A stretch of DNA of 64,000 nt. It comes from Hypericum androsaemum. Taxonomy: Eukaryota > Streptophyta > Magnoliopsida > Malpighiales > Hypericaceae. Of this stretch, positions 45,353-56,840 are shown in pieces. Position 1 is the first letter of the stretch. Each line of letters starts with the position of its first letter. Position numbers and translations under genes: made by a program. The notes beneath the pieces are model-generated. The model was not told where the DNA came from. It ran no database searches and worked only from the letters and a program-made list of their open reading frames with translations. The stretch lies in contig OZ023199.1 of the NCBI GenBank assembly GCA_963995505.1, positions 4,769,906 to 4,833,905 on the forward strand, given 5' to 3'.

Positions 45353-48301
45353 GTAACGTTCAACCGAGCCATCCGCCTTAAGCTTGACTTTATACACCCA
45401 TTTGCATTTGAGTGCTTGTTTGCCAGGAGGTAGATTGACCAATTCCCATGTTTGATTATCTCTCAAGGCACCGAGTTCCGATTCCATGGCAAGAGACCAT
45501 TGTTCATTGGCGGCAGCCTCTTTATAGGTACAGGGCTCTACATGATCTAAGAGTGACACGCTATATGCTTGGTGGGAAGAGGATAGGTGAGCAAAAGTAA
45601 GAAAATTGTGAAGCGGATAAGGTGTGGAAGATACCTGACTCGATGAGCAGGAGACGGTAGAGCATATGTAGTCGGATAAGTGAGGCGGGGGACGTCGAAT
45701 TCTGTTGGACCGTCGAGTCAGAATAGTGGCATCGTCGGATGGAGCTGGCGAGGCTGTGGCAGCTGGTTGATTTGGTGGGGCATCGATTTTGTGAGTAGGC
45801 TCTGTGAGAGGGCTTTTATTCGGTAGCACAGCTTGGTAAGGGTGTAGGATTGTAAATGGGGCAGATTATATCCATGTTGACTTTGGAAAGGAAAAATCGA
45901 CTCATGAAAAACAACGTCACGTGAAATAAAAATCTGATGGTTGTTAAATCATAAAGTTTATAACCTTTTGTTCTATTTGGTAGACCAAGAAAGATGCAGA
46001 CTCTTGCTCGTGGATCAAATTTTGTTTTGTTAGGAACCAAATTAATGGCATAGCACAAACAACCGAACACTCGTAAATGACCAAAGGTTGGTTTAACGTT
46101 AAAGAACAGCTCATGTGGTGTTTGATTTTTCAAAACCTTTGATGGAGTACAATTAATTAAATATGTGGCATGCAAAATCGCGTCGCTCCTAAAAGCCAAA
46201 GGTAAATGAGAATGAAATAATAGTGCTCGTGCAATATTTAAAAAATATTGATGTTTACGTTCAACACGGCCATTTTGTTGAGGTGTATAAATGCAAGACT
46301 TTTCGTGTAAAATACCCTTTTGGCCAAAAAGTGATCCACCTTGGTCGCTGCAGATTCGTTTAATTTTCGTGGCAATTTGGGTTTCGACCATGGAGACGAA
46401 ATTGATAATTGTAGATCGTGTGTCTCCCTTTGTTTTCAGTAGAAAGACCCATAGTGAACGAGAATAATCATCCAAAACTGTTAGATTATAATTGAATCCG
46501 TCATAAGAAGGAACATTGTACTTCTCTCAAATGTCAACATGAATTAAATCAAACGGCTTACTAGCTAAAGACTCACTAGTAGGAAAACTTAAACGCTTTT
46601 GCTTGGCTAGCTGACATGTGGGACAATGGTGATGTGGCTTGGAGGTTATAGAGTTGTCAATTTTGGAGATGAGCTCGATCTTGGGCTGTGGTAGGTGACC
46701 GAGGCGTTGATGCCAAACATCGGCTGAGATAGCTGTAGCGGCAGCCTTATTTGATGATGTACGTCCATTATTCGACATAGTCCCCAATATACCTTCGCTC
46801 TGCCAATCTCCGTCATCGAGACAAGGTCCTGAATAACACAGTAGGAAGGACCAAAGAGAACCGAGCATGAGTTATGAGAAACAAGCTTACTAATGGATAC
46901 AAGATTGGAACCGAATGATGGGATGAATAGAACATTATCTAGGCGAATATGATCATTTAATTGAATGGAACCTATGTGTGTTGCCTGAATCCACTGACCA
47001 TCAGGAAGTGAGACAAAGGTGTTAGACAATGGAATGGTAGACAGAAAATAGGCAAGATTACAACTGATATGATCGGTTGCGTCGGAGTCAAGAATCCAGA
47101 CATCCGACGAATTAGACAGAAATGAATCTAGGGAAAAGGCATTCTTATCAGCCTTATAGGGAGGTTCGGAGGTTGTGAAAGTGGAATTGACGTGGGATGG
47201 TTGGTTTGAAGGAATTGTACCAGAGGGGCCGCCACCAGATTGCTGAAGTAGAGCCATGAGATTAGAACACTGCTCCGAAGATAACCGCAACTGAGATAGG
47301 TCGGTTATGCTTCCCTGATTTATGGTTGTGACTTGATTAGCATGAGAGCCACATGTGGAAGCATTCGGTCTTGGCTTGAATTTGTATCTGGGAGGATATC
47401 TGTGCTTTTTAAAGCACTTATCGATGGTATGTCCCGGCTTGTCACAATAGGTACAGTGAGGCCTTTTGCTTTGTTCCCATGGCCTGCGATTGTTTCCTTA
47501 CTTATTAGCAGCTGACACAATCTGTTCAGTAGGTGGGGAGGTCATATTATTCCCAGCAGTAGCTGCAATCACTCCAAGTTGGGAGTTCCCAACAATTTGC
47601 CGCTCATGTTGGAGTGCTAAGAAGAGGGCTCGATCCACCGGTGGTAAGGGCTCGATCAATAGCATCTGTGATCACAGCGTTCCGAAGTTGTCATTGAGCC
47701 CTATCAAATATCGAATTGTCTGATCATTGTCTTTGTAGGTTTTTACAGTAGTATAGACAATACACTCATGCGAGTTTGAGCCAAGCAAGGAGGTACATTT
47801 ACAACCCGGGAGCGGACAAAATTGGACCAATTGATCCCAAAGAGTCTTGAATTGTGTAAAATAGTTGTTGACTGACAAGGCTCCTTGACGAAGGTTGTAA
47901 ATTTCTTCCTGGAGGTCGCAGACACGGATGGCATCTCCATGACCAAATCTCTCTCGAAGGTCAGCCCATACCTCCGAAGCTGTCTCCAACCAGATAAGAG
48001 ACTGTGCGATTGATGTATTGACCGAATGCATGATCCAACTGAGGATCATGGTATTGCAGCATTCCCATGAAGGGAATTGAGCATCATCTAGGGCAGGTGC
48101 TGGCAGCGTACCATCGACAAATTGTAGCTTATTTTTTGACTTGAGTGCAAGAGTCATTGATCGCGACCATGCGTGATAATTATCTCCGTTGAGGATTGGA
48201 GATACAAGAACAAGAGAGGGGGATTTTCATTGAGGTGAAGGTGATATGGGTTGTCGATTCGATTTGAGAGGGTTTCATCGGAAGGATTAGTGACGGGCAT
48301 G
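45353..48301 (-). pseudogene. copia gag-pol remnant
   Basis: Minus-strand order: gag from about 48301 (frameshift early, then SWIMHSVNTSIAQSLIWLET); zinc knuckle CTYCDKPGHTIDKC near 47430, intact; protease WILDSDATDHIS near 47090, where the catalytic DSG has become DSD; pre-integrase WHQRLGHLPQPKIELI with CPTCQLAKQ; integrase with LDDYSRSLWVF, SDQGG and YTPQQNGRVERKHQ, interrupted by a stop after HVDI; reverse transcriptase start QTWELVNLPPGKQALKCKWV ending at VERY. Frameshifts, stops and the protease change make it inactive. Confidence 0.85.
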
Positions 48302-48729
48302 ATCGCTATTGATACGATCCAGTTTTTGGTCACGAAAAGGATGTTTTTAAGCTTTGATATGCCTAAAAAGGCTCTAATACCATGTTGAATAAGAGGTAAA
48401 ATTTGGAGAGTTTGATATGGAGAAAGAAAAGAAATCTCCGATTGATTGATATTTCCATCTGTAGCTTAACATTTATATTACAAGAAAGTAAACTAACTTG
48501 CTGAATTGTAGGAACACGTCTAACTAATTGTTACAACATTACAAAAGAAAAACAAACAATAATGGAATAAGTCAAAGTAGGATAGTGGGATCGAAATCTT
48601 CTCCTTGACAGGATCAAACGTCCCAAACCTGATCGTGGGAAGCAAAGTATGGGAGTTAGTTGACAACTGGTTGACTCCGTCATGTGAGTGAGAAGGTCGG
48701 GATCCAGCTGCATACTTTGACAGCTAACA
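45353..48729 (-). mobile_element. Truncated Ty1-copia element (5' LTR to start of reverse transcriptase)
   Basis: The LTR at 48383-48729 has TG..CA ends. The adjoining PBS complement GGCTCTAATACCA at 48370-48382 is of initiator tRNA-Met type. Gag, protease, integrase and the first part of the reverse transcriptase follow on the minus strand. The element stops inside the reverse transcriptase at 45353, so the rest of pol and the 3' LTR are missing. The right flank is a gag-like pseudogene that the LTR interrupts. Confidence 0.88.
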
Positions 48730-49609
48730 CCATCAAGAACCACCTTCTGATCCTTTGATATAGTATCTTTGTTATAGCTTCCAAACTTAACAAACCAAGT
48801 GTTTGAGCAGCCATCAACACCGAATCATTACAATCACTCTTCACTTCTTGATCAATTTTTTCAATAACCTCTGGTCTCACCAGCCCACTACCATCCACAT
48901 CGTTGTGACCCTTTTCGAAAAAAGAATCTGGTGGCCTTCCCAGATACTGTCCATATTCACCCATCTCATTAGAAGACCAGAACTTAATCGAGTCATCTAC
49001 TTTTCCATGAACTCCTTCAAATCTGTCCAACTTCACTGGACTTTCCAATCTGAAATCACAAAAATTCTCCTCAAAGCCATCTTGGTTCTCTCCTTCACAC
49101 TCACAGAGAACCTCAACCAGATTACGAGAATTAGGCTTCACCAACAAGACTCCATCAACTGCAACCTTTTCATCATTATTCTCATATTTTTTCTCAGTTG
49201 ATTCACAACCCACTGATTCATTAACATTCTCGTCATCCTCCTCAAACCGCTCGCACAAAGCATTTGCAAGTTCATCCCCCCAATAAGCCTCTTCGTTGTC
49301 GCTAAAGGACCACGACGCAAACCACTTTTTCGCCCTACCAACCAACAAATCTGCCACTAGGCTAAATTTGTAAATCTCCACAGATTGGTAAACATCGAAG
49401 TACTTCTCAGAACCGTCAATTCAATCTTCCGGATTAACACCCGAAAAAGAAGGAAGACTAGGAAACCCCCTTTGAGATAAGAAAGTGTTTATCTCATTCT
49501 AATGGATTACTAGCCGCCGGAGATCTTCATAATCCCCACGAAGAACCCCAGTTTGCCACTTCTGCTCAAGAACTTGGAATTGCTCTTCCATATTCTTCCA
49601 AGAAGACAT
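48730..49609 (-). pseudogene. Ty3-gypsy-like gag remnant
   Basis: From ATG at 49607-49609 the minus strand reads MSSWKNMEEQFQVLEQKW, then GFPSLPSFSGVNPED and IYKFSLVADLLVGRAKKWF, a typical plant retrotransposon gag core. Two stops interrupt it (TAG at 49499-49501 and TGA where a tryptophan is expected before IDGSEKYFDVY). A long acidic frame follows to 48730, where the copia LTR was inserted. Confidence 0.65.
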
Positions 49610-49639
49610 CCGCCACTTAATTCCGTTAGGGTTTCAAGA

Positions 49640-50271
49640 ATTAGAATCAAGAGGAAAAGGAGAAAAGAGAGATCAGAGAAGAAGAAGAGAGAGAGAAAGA
49701 AAAGAAACGATAATATGTTTCTATTGAGAATTTGTAAAATATCCAGAATGGTTACAACTGTTCATCGTCTTTCAATGTATATCCAACTAAGTCGTCTAAG
49801 GTTTATTGCTATTTGCTATAACGATTTTCCTTTTCGAAATCGCGAATGGAAGGAACGGTTCTCTTTCCGTATATTTTGTTTGCTACTTCGGATGTACGTT
49901 GTAATTATGGGGTTGTTCAATAAAATCTACCATTTAAAAAAAAAGGTATACTTTACTAAAATACCAAATGAACCCAAAATTTTTCCTTTTTCACCCAACG
50001 AATACACATTATATGACATTGTATTATTATTGTGATCACACAAGTCCATTGTTATAAACAAATATGGGCACCGAAGTAGGCAGGGAAAGTGATCATTTGC
50101 ACTTATTGAATGACAAGTTCTGGGTTTTTCTTTTTCCTATGACCTGGGATTACAGGGAAAATACAGCAGATACAGGTTAATCAGGAAAAAATTGCACATT
50201 GTTAAATCATTTCAAGTAAGTTTTATCAATCTGCAACCCAGCAAGGTGTACAAACAACTGGATTGAAATAA
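49640..50271. other. 3' flank of the glucosylceramidase pseudogene
   Basis: No gene. From about 49850 it matches 24535 onward, marking the left edge of the second copy of the duplicated block. Confidence 0.5.
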
Positions 50272-53200
50272 TCAGCTATATCCGACCTTCTTCAACGCAT
50301 ATTCATATAAGGATTGCAACATACTCTTCGACAGCCCCTCGTTCGGTAGCGTCAGAAAACGGGCTACTTTCTCGTATCCTGCATGATGATTGAGAAGAGG
50401 TTCGCCTTCTACTTCCAGTCTTGTTTCTTGCTTGTGAAGCTTTGGCCTAGTTAAAGTCCAGTGCATTGCCCAAATAGCCAACGGACGCATATAACACATG
50501 GATCGATACTCGTCAGTAGTAGTCCAGGCTTCCGGAGTTTGAAAAGCGTATCTGTTAACGGAGTAAGCGGTGTTAGTCAGCTTAAAATGTGCATCAATCA
50601 TGTCCTGGCGTTACTGCATGCAGACCAGCATACCCCGAGTGGTTGAGCACCAAAGTAAGCTATAAAAGAAAAGATCATTACCCGAGTCCTCCTTCGGACC
50701 ACGCAGCTTCATGGACTCCGCTTGCTGTATGAAAACCCTCGTCAACCATACCTTCTTGAATCATTGTTGCAGCAACAGCATATGTCACACCTGACCATAT
50801 TTCTCTTGACTGCATTGAAGCCATGTCAACTCGGCCATCGGGGAGCATTCCATTTACAGCTCCTCGCTTGCCACCATTCACCTTTAGCACGTTGTGACTA
50901 AAACCGTCTCCAATGCACGTTTCGCTTTGTCGTCATCGACAAGCGGTAAAAGCCCGCTTGCTCTCGCGTACCTATAGACAAAACAACGAGTCAAATATTC
51001 TAACAGATACAAGAACAAAGATTTAAAAAGATTAATTGGTTAAAGAAACAAAAACGAACCATTGGCCAGCCAATTGGTCAGCTTGTATAGAAGAGCTATT
51101 TCCGCAACCACTGTTGTCATAATTGAAGTAAGAACCATTCCATAACGTTTGATATACCGATTTCGCTTTCAAAAACTTGAACCAAAAGTAATCTTCGGCC
51201 GGTTTATCGCTTACTTCGCGTGCCAAGGCTGATGCAGCCTGCAATGCGGCTACCCATAGTCCACCGCTATATGTACTCACACCAGTCACAGTCCATACAT
51301 CATATGTCTGGTCAGGGAATCCTTCGTTCTCGATCATTCCATCGCCATCCTTATCAAACTGCTCCATGTATGCCATTGCAACATACACTGATGGCCAAAC
51401 AGCTTGCGCGAACTTCTTGTCACCGGTGGCAACCACATCCCTATATACTTGAAGAACAAACTTCGGGTTCAGGTCCTTCCATCGATCCGTATTATAAAGA
51501 GGATATGCATTTACTTCGAACCACGGGTCAGATAATCCCAGATCATGAGGAACCGCACCGAGAACCTTTCTGGAGACCCATCGTCCATCAGCCAGACATT
51601 GCAGCCTGCCTGGATCATGAAGCATCACAGCTGCTGCAAAGTCTCTTTGTACACTTAGCTGAATTTTGGGAAACAGCATAACCAGGGAAAATGATGAATA
51701 GAAATGAACGTCGTATGTGTTCCACATGTGATATTCAAGCCCTTCGAGGTAAAGGAATTGACCGCTGTTATCTTCTCCTTCTCGAAGTAAATTAGTCCCA
51801 ACACCAGAGCTTGACGATACCGGAGTATGAATTTCGTCTATTACGGACGTCATCCTTCCAAGAATGTCAACAGAAGTGTCATTTTGGTTAGCCAAACCTG
51901 CTCCTGACCTGTCAAGAGAAAACTTACTTTCTCCAATGCTATGTAAATTATGCAATGGAGGTGATCCATCTGCAAAGAACAGACAAAGATACGAGTAAGG
52001 GATATGAGTAAGGGACAAAAATAGGCTTAGAGATTATCTATACCTGTCCAAACTGTACTTCCCGCATTGAGATAATAGAGCTCGTTAAAGAGAGTGATAG
52101 GATACCTGAAAGGATTTTATCCAAGTTACTGCTGAGGATGCCTCAGGGGATAAGCAGAAGTACGAAAAAGAGAGTTTAGTTTCTTACCATTCAGGAAATC
52201 TCTTATCCTCAAGAATCGGTCTTTGCCACGCTACTATCTCGGACTCCCAATCACCATGCTCTAGGATAGAAAGCACAAGTTATGTTCTAGCGGGTTAAGG
52301 TAGTTAAACATGTGTTTAGCATGAAGAGGGTGAAATCACTCATTGTTAGCATATGCTAAACGAAAGGCGACTTAAACTGTATATAAGTTTTGTGAGACAC
52401 CTGTGATATGTCCGGTCACCGAAGTATATCTCGGGGCAGTCCCATGACAGTGAAAAGTTCACTGTACGTGACGAATTGGGAGGAACTGTGACAGATGCTG
52501 CAATTGCTGCTCCCATGGAAGATCCTGGTTCTGATGGCTTTGTGTTCATTGTAGACTTGAGATTGTTGAAGGACCCGTGCTATAAGAAGAAAACAACATG
52601 CACATCTTTTTGCGGGTTCGATAGATATGACTCAAATAAAAGTACTGCATGGACACCATCCTCCATCCTAACAAATCACATAATCAAAAGAGCGTCTTTA
52701 GCAACAGAATGAAGCGATAATGAGAGTTGATCCAGAAATACAGCTTACTTCTTTGTTGAATTCAGATGCTGGCCAGAAAACCAACAGAGTTCTTCAAGGC
52801 AATAGAAAATGACTTAGAAAAGCGTCGAAACATAGCAATGAATGCGTGGATAAGCAGAACAAAAGCGTCAGTTCAGTTGGGAAGTTGAAGTATGACTTAA
52901 AAAATGACTTACTGCCCATGTGAAAAGCAAGGAGACATCAGCAGAAGTATTCCCAGAATTATGCAACTGGAAATAGAATAACCAATGAAAATTTACTCCA
53001 AAAAGAATCACAAAACGGAAAATGACGCTTCCCGCGAATGTTATCCTACCGTGTATGTGAAAACTGAGACAGGAAAGCTACTGTCCTCATAATTATGAGG
53101 AATAACAGGCGAGATTTGACGGCAGACAATTCGAAGTTCTGGATCAGGTTCACCTGCATTTAGAGGGGAGGGATAAACAAGTACAATTCAACAGCACATA

Positions 53201-54642
53201 TCTGTAACAACCAATCGCTGGTTACAAATTACAAAATGTTGCTTACCTTCGTATATGGTCCAAGCCCTTGGGTACAAATAGAATTATTTCCCTTCAGATT
53301 CCAGTCCCAAGATTCGATCCCGGAAGATGCAAGCTCTCTGAGGATGGAGGTATTGCAGTGAGGTTAGCAAGATCTAAAATACTTTTAAAATCAACACCAA
53401 GCAACAGAATTACTTACTTTGGTGCCTCCAGGCTCCTCGGACAAAGGACACTAGAATATCTTTTACCATTAGGACGTGAAACAAACACCTGAATGCGCCC
53501 ATGGACACTCTTGTAAGATATCCAACATATCATTTTTAAAAACAATGCACACTTTACATCGGTAATTAACAATGAACAATCTCAAATCCTTTTCAGGGTT
53601 TAAGAGACAGATCGTATTTTACACGTCAGGGACGGGGACGAATGCGATTGCCTACTTACAGAAAACTGATTTGCCAAAACCGGCTTCTCCTCCCATACTC
53701 TAGGAAACAGTTGCCAACGCTGGAATTCACCCCTGAAATTCCAGCCAATGCTGCCTGATCTGCCAATTGATTTCATAACTTAATTCAGAAACAAAGAAAC
53801 AATCAGGGAGGCTCAATAGGCCAGCAGCAACTTTTTTCAGTTCCTTCACAGCATTAGATACTAATCACTAAACTACATATTGCTTGTCGTGTGGAAGAAT
53901 GCATACCCAACACCTCCCAGTGGGACTCCATGAGATGATGTAATTTTTCGGTCAAGGAAGGGGTTGATTATATTCCCCTGCAGAAGGAGAAGAAGTTTAT
54001 TATGATTTGAGCCATCTCTCTGCACAGATGAAACAGCAACTACACATATACGCAAAATAACGAACTACCTTTCCTTTGGCTGTTGTTTCGCGGATATAAC
54101 GCCACAGCCGGATGCCTATAGGAGCCTGTAAACAAGACTCAAAATCACATATAGGTTGTCTCCACCACATTGGTTTGCATTTTTTGCGACAATTAGGAAA
54201 TTATCTAGACAAAATATTCTACCTTCTGATTTAAAAAAAACGAGAATTGGGTTCAATAGACCAGGCAGAAATAAATTGGAAGAAAAGCATGACTCAGGAG
54301 ATTCATAACCTACCATCTGGAGTTTCTCTTGCAAGGTTAAACTGATCGACAAAAGGGTTGCTGCTTCGCTGGTGAGCTTTCTCTGCCAGGTCAGTGGTGC
54401 AGGCTCCCTCGGATCAACCTTAGATCGATCACAGCAAGAACATAAGAGACACAATGTGCTAGAGCGAGGAGTCCACGCTTTGTTTTGACGAGGTAATACG
54501 AAACTTCCAAGACCAAACGACACAAAAGAAACCCAACTTCTGAATTTTTTTGACAAATAGAGTTCACCTTTTCCACCGGACAATGAGAAATCTCTTTGTC
54601 TTCACTATCAAGTCCATTCTCTGGCATCATTCCATCCAACAT
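50272..54642 (-). pseudogene. Glucosylceramidase (GBA2-type), degenerate second copy
   Basis: Same exon order as 25098-29929 with high identity. Preserved exons include 54568-54642, 54314-54418, 54069-54125, 53907-53977, 53660-53759, 53418-53488, 52401-52579, 52188-52260, 52044-52105, 51060-51969 (18 bp shorter, in frame), 50682-50971 and 50272-50551. Lesions: the exon equivalent to 28518-28618 lost 10 bp (near 53279); the exon equivalent to 28043-28098 lost 13 bp; the exon equivalent to 27694-27838 is deleted apart from a trace near 52600; the exon equivalent to 27308-27375 is absent; and the exon 50682-50971 lacks one A (near 50902). In the conserved GSIGRSF motif it reads GSIGWNF. No full-length enzyme is possible. 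Confidence 0.9.
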
Positions 54643-55150
54643 AACTTCTGAAACCAAAGTGTTATCAAGCGGATCTGAATCAGCAAGCCACATTAAATAT
54701 ACCAGTGGGCCAGAAAACACATTCAAGAAGAATAATAACTTCACTAAAACTGCAAATTCACCAGTCAACCATCCAACTGCTACTACTAATAAGCACATTC
54801 TGATGCTTACAAGTTCACAACGTGAACTCAAACAAAGTAAATAGTACCGAAATAAGGATAGGAAATAACATAGTATTGTCCGATTCGTTGCTTTTTCCTC
54901 TTTAAATGCCACTTAGCCAGTGAATTCATTACACCAACAAGACCAATTATCTATCAGTGTTGACCCATTACAAACTTCCCCTAGACAAAAGGTCCCATCG
55001 AAATCGACCCAAAAGACGAACACACCCAGCTATCAATTTCGGACAAGATCTTTCCTGTACGGAGTACAAACTTAATCATATTAAAGCAAGCTCCAAAAAG
55101 GGCACTTCCCCGGATGACACAGGACGTATAAGAATTGACGGAAGGTTCGG
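54643..55150 (-). promoter_or_regulatory. 5' region of the glucosylceramidase pseudogene
   Basis: Collinear with 29930-30563 upstream of the intact copy but with indels, including a replaced stretch near 54950-55040. No separate gene. Confidence 0.4.
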
Positions 55151-55405
55151 TGTTATCAGAAGAGGACTTCTCTGTACTGATGCCAAATGTATAGGATCAT
55201 ATTGTACTTTGGCTTATACCGACTTATAGGGACTATAAATAGGAAGACTAGGAGATGATGTAACCATTCGGAAACTTTACCAAATTCTAATAGAAACAGC
55301 CGTTTCTTCCTCTTCTTTCCTCCTGTCCCCTTCTCTTCGTTTCTCTCTTTCCCTTCTCCCAAATTCTATCTTCTTAAACCCTAACTTCTAGTTCGGATCA
55401 TAACA
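55151..55405. mobile_element. Solo LTR (255 bp)
   Basis: Begins TGTTATCAGAAG and ends GATCATAACA, flanked by perfect 5-bp duplications TTCGG (55146-55150 and 55406-55410). It contains ACTATAAATAGG and CT-rich sequence, as in an LTR promoter and leader. The intact gene copy keeps a single TTCGG at 30564-30568. Confidence 0.85.
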
Positions 55406-56061
55406 TTCGGGTCAGATTCTTGGCACGTGTACTTTTTGTCAATAAATGGTCAAAAAATGTAAGAGAGGGTACCGGAAAACAGGGGAGCTGCGATATGGGA
55501 TTCCGTAGAGCGAAATAGAGAGGAGCTCTGATTGAGCTGAAGACTAAAATGGTCAAATCTGATCAGCAGTTTTCGACTGGGAAGACATGTGACGTTTTGT
55601 GTAAGAAACTAAAATGTCTTCTTTTTTGGAAAACCAAATGCCTCCTTGTTATTCGTCGGGAAAAAAGATAAACTAATGCTCACTTATTATTTCTCTCTCC
55701 TGCAACTTGTTTGGGTTAGTATTTTTTTTTAATCTTTGAATATTTAGAGTTGGTCATTCCTATTTTAGGTAGTTCTTTAAAAGAGATGGGATTGAGTGTG
55801 GACGATGTTAATTCAGGAGCACCAATTGGATAACATGGAGAACATCGATACATCACACGGCGGCACATTGTAATAGCACATCAGATAATGTGCTGCTATA
55901 ATTTGTAATGTTTGTTGAAAAATTTATGTGCCACCGTTATCCATATTGTCCGATTGATACTATTGGAGGACCAACATCACCGAATTCAACCTAGTTATTT
56001 TTAACGAGAGCCTTGAATTTAATACTTGAATCTCAGTCTTTTGACGGACCAATCTCTGTTA
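55406..56061. other. Right edge of the duplicated block and spacer
   Basis: Matches 30569-30870 up to about 55760; beyond that it is unrelated to the first copy. No gene seen. Confidence 0.5.
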
Positions 56062-56331
56062 AAAAAGTTAGGTATTTTTCTAAAATAGGCAAAAACATAC
56101 ACATATTTTCTAAATAGGTTAAAAATATATAAAAAAGTAAAAAAAATATCGATCTAAATAATAAACTTAATTTATTCTTTTTTTTCAAATGTATATCAAA
56201 ATTTAGACATTGTATCGTAAATTTATTCCAATACTAAATGATCTAAATGTATCGATATATTATTAGTATATTAACCTATTTAAAAAATATGTGTATGTTT
56301 CTGCCTATTTTGAAAAAATACCTAACTTTTT
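56062..56331. mobile_element. MITE with about 60-bp inverted ends
   Basis: Left end AAAAAGTTAGGTATTTTTC and the right end in reverse match over about 60 bp, through 'aaaataggcaraaacatacacatatttt' and 'aaataggtt'. The flanking dinucleotide TA occurs on both sides (56060-56061 and 56332-56333). The interior is AT-rich, without coding capacity. The TA duplication suggests a Tc1/mariner-type mobiliser, but the terminal motif is not the usual Stowaway one. Confidence 0.65.
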
Positions 56332-56540
56332 TACCTATTTGAGAGAAAATCCCTCCTTTGATAATTGGGTTAATGTTTATTGCATGTAGGTTCCCTCGAT
56401 TTGTCTTATAGGCTGTTGTCATCAAGGTTAGAAAAACGTGGTCTCAAAGTGAAAATCCCTCCTGTTGTCTTCGGTTTAACATGGCACTTTGTGTGTTTGA
56501 TTCAACTAAAAAAGGACCGTTTATTACATAAAAAAACCGA

Positions 56541-56717
56541 AATTTTTCGAATCAAAACAAGAGGAAGGGAAGAGTTCTAACTAAGAAAGCGAAGATAGTG
56601 TACTTTTTCTTTAAAAGTGAAGACAACGAAAATTTTTCGAATCAAAACAAGAGGAAGGAAGAGTTCTAACTAAGAAAGCGAAGATAGTGTACTTTTTCTT
56701 TAGAAGTGAAGACAACG
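56541..56717 (+). repeat. 89-bp tandem duplication
   Basis: Units start AAATTTTTCGAATCAAAAC at 56541 and 56630 and differ by two changes. Each unit contains the same GTGAAGACAACGAAA motif that is duplicated in a 33-bp unit at 36068-36133. Confidence 0.85.
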
Positions 56718-56840
56718 AAATCGAGCAACTTTTTGGTGGGATCTGAATCAAAACAAAAGTACTTTTTTCCTACTTTTTGCACGCACTTAGTTACAGCTAC
56801 TGCCAAGAAAGATGTACTTTCTTTTTAGGGAATGGGATGG

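Noticed and set aside
45056..45829. 257-codon frame as one protein
   Set aside because: It joins copia reverse transcriptase to antisense F-box sequence across a deletion junction.
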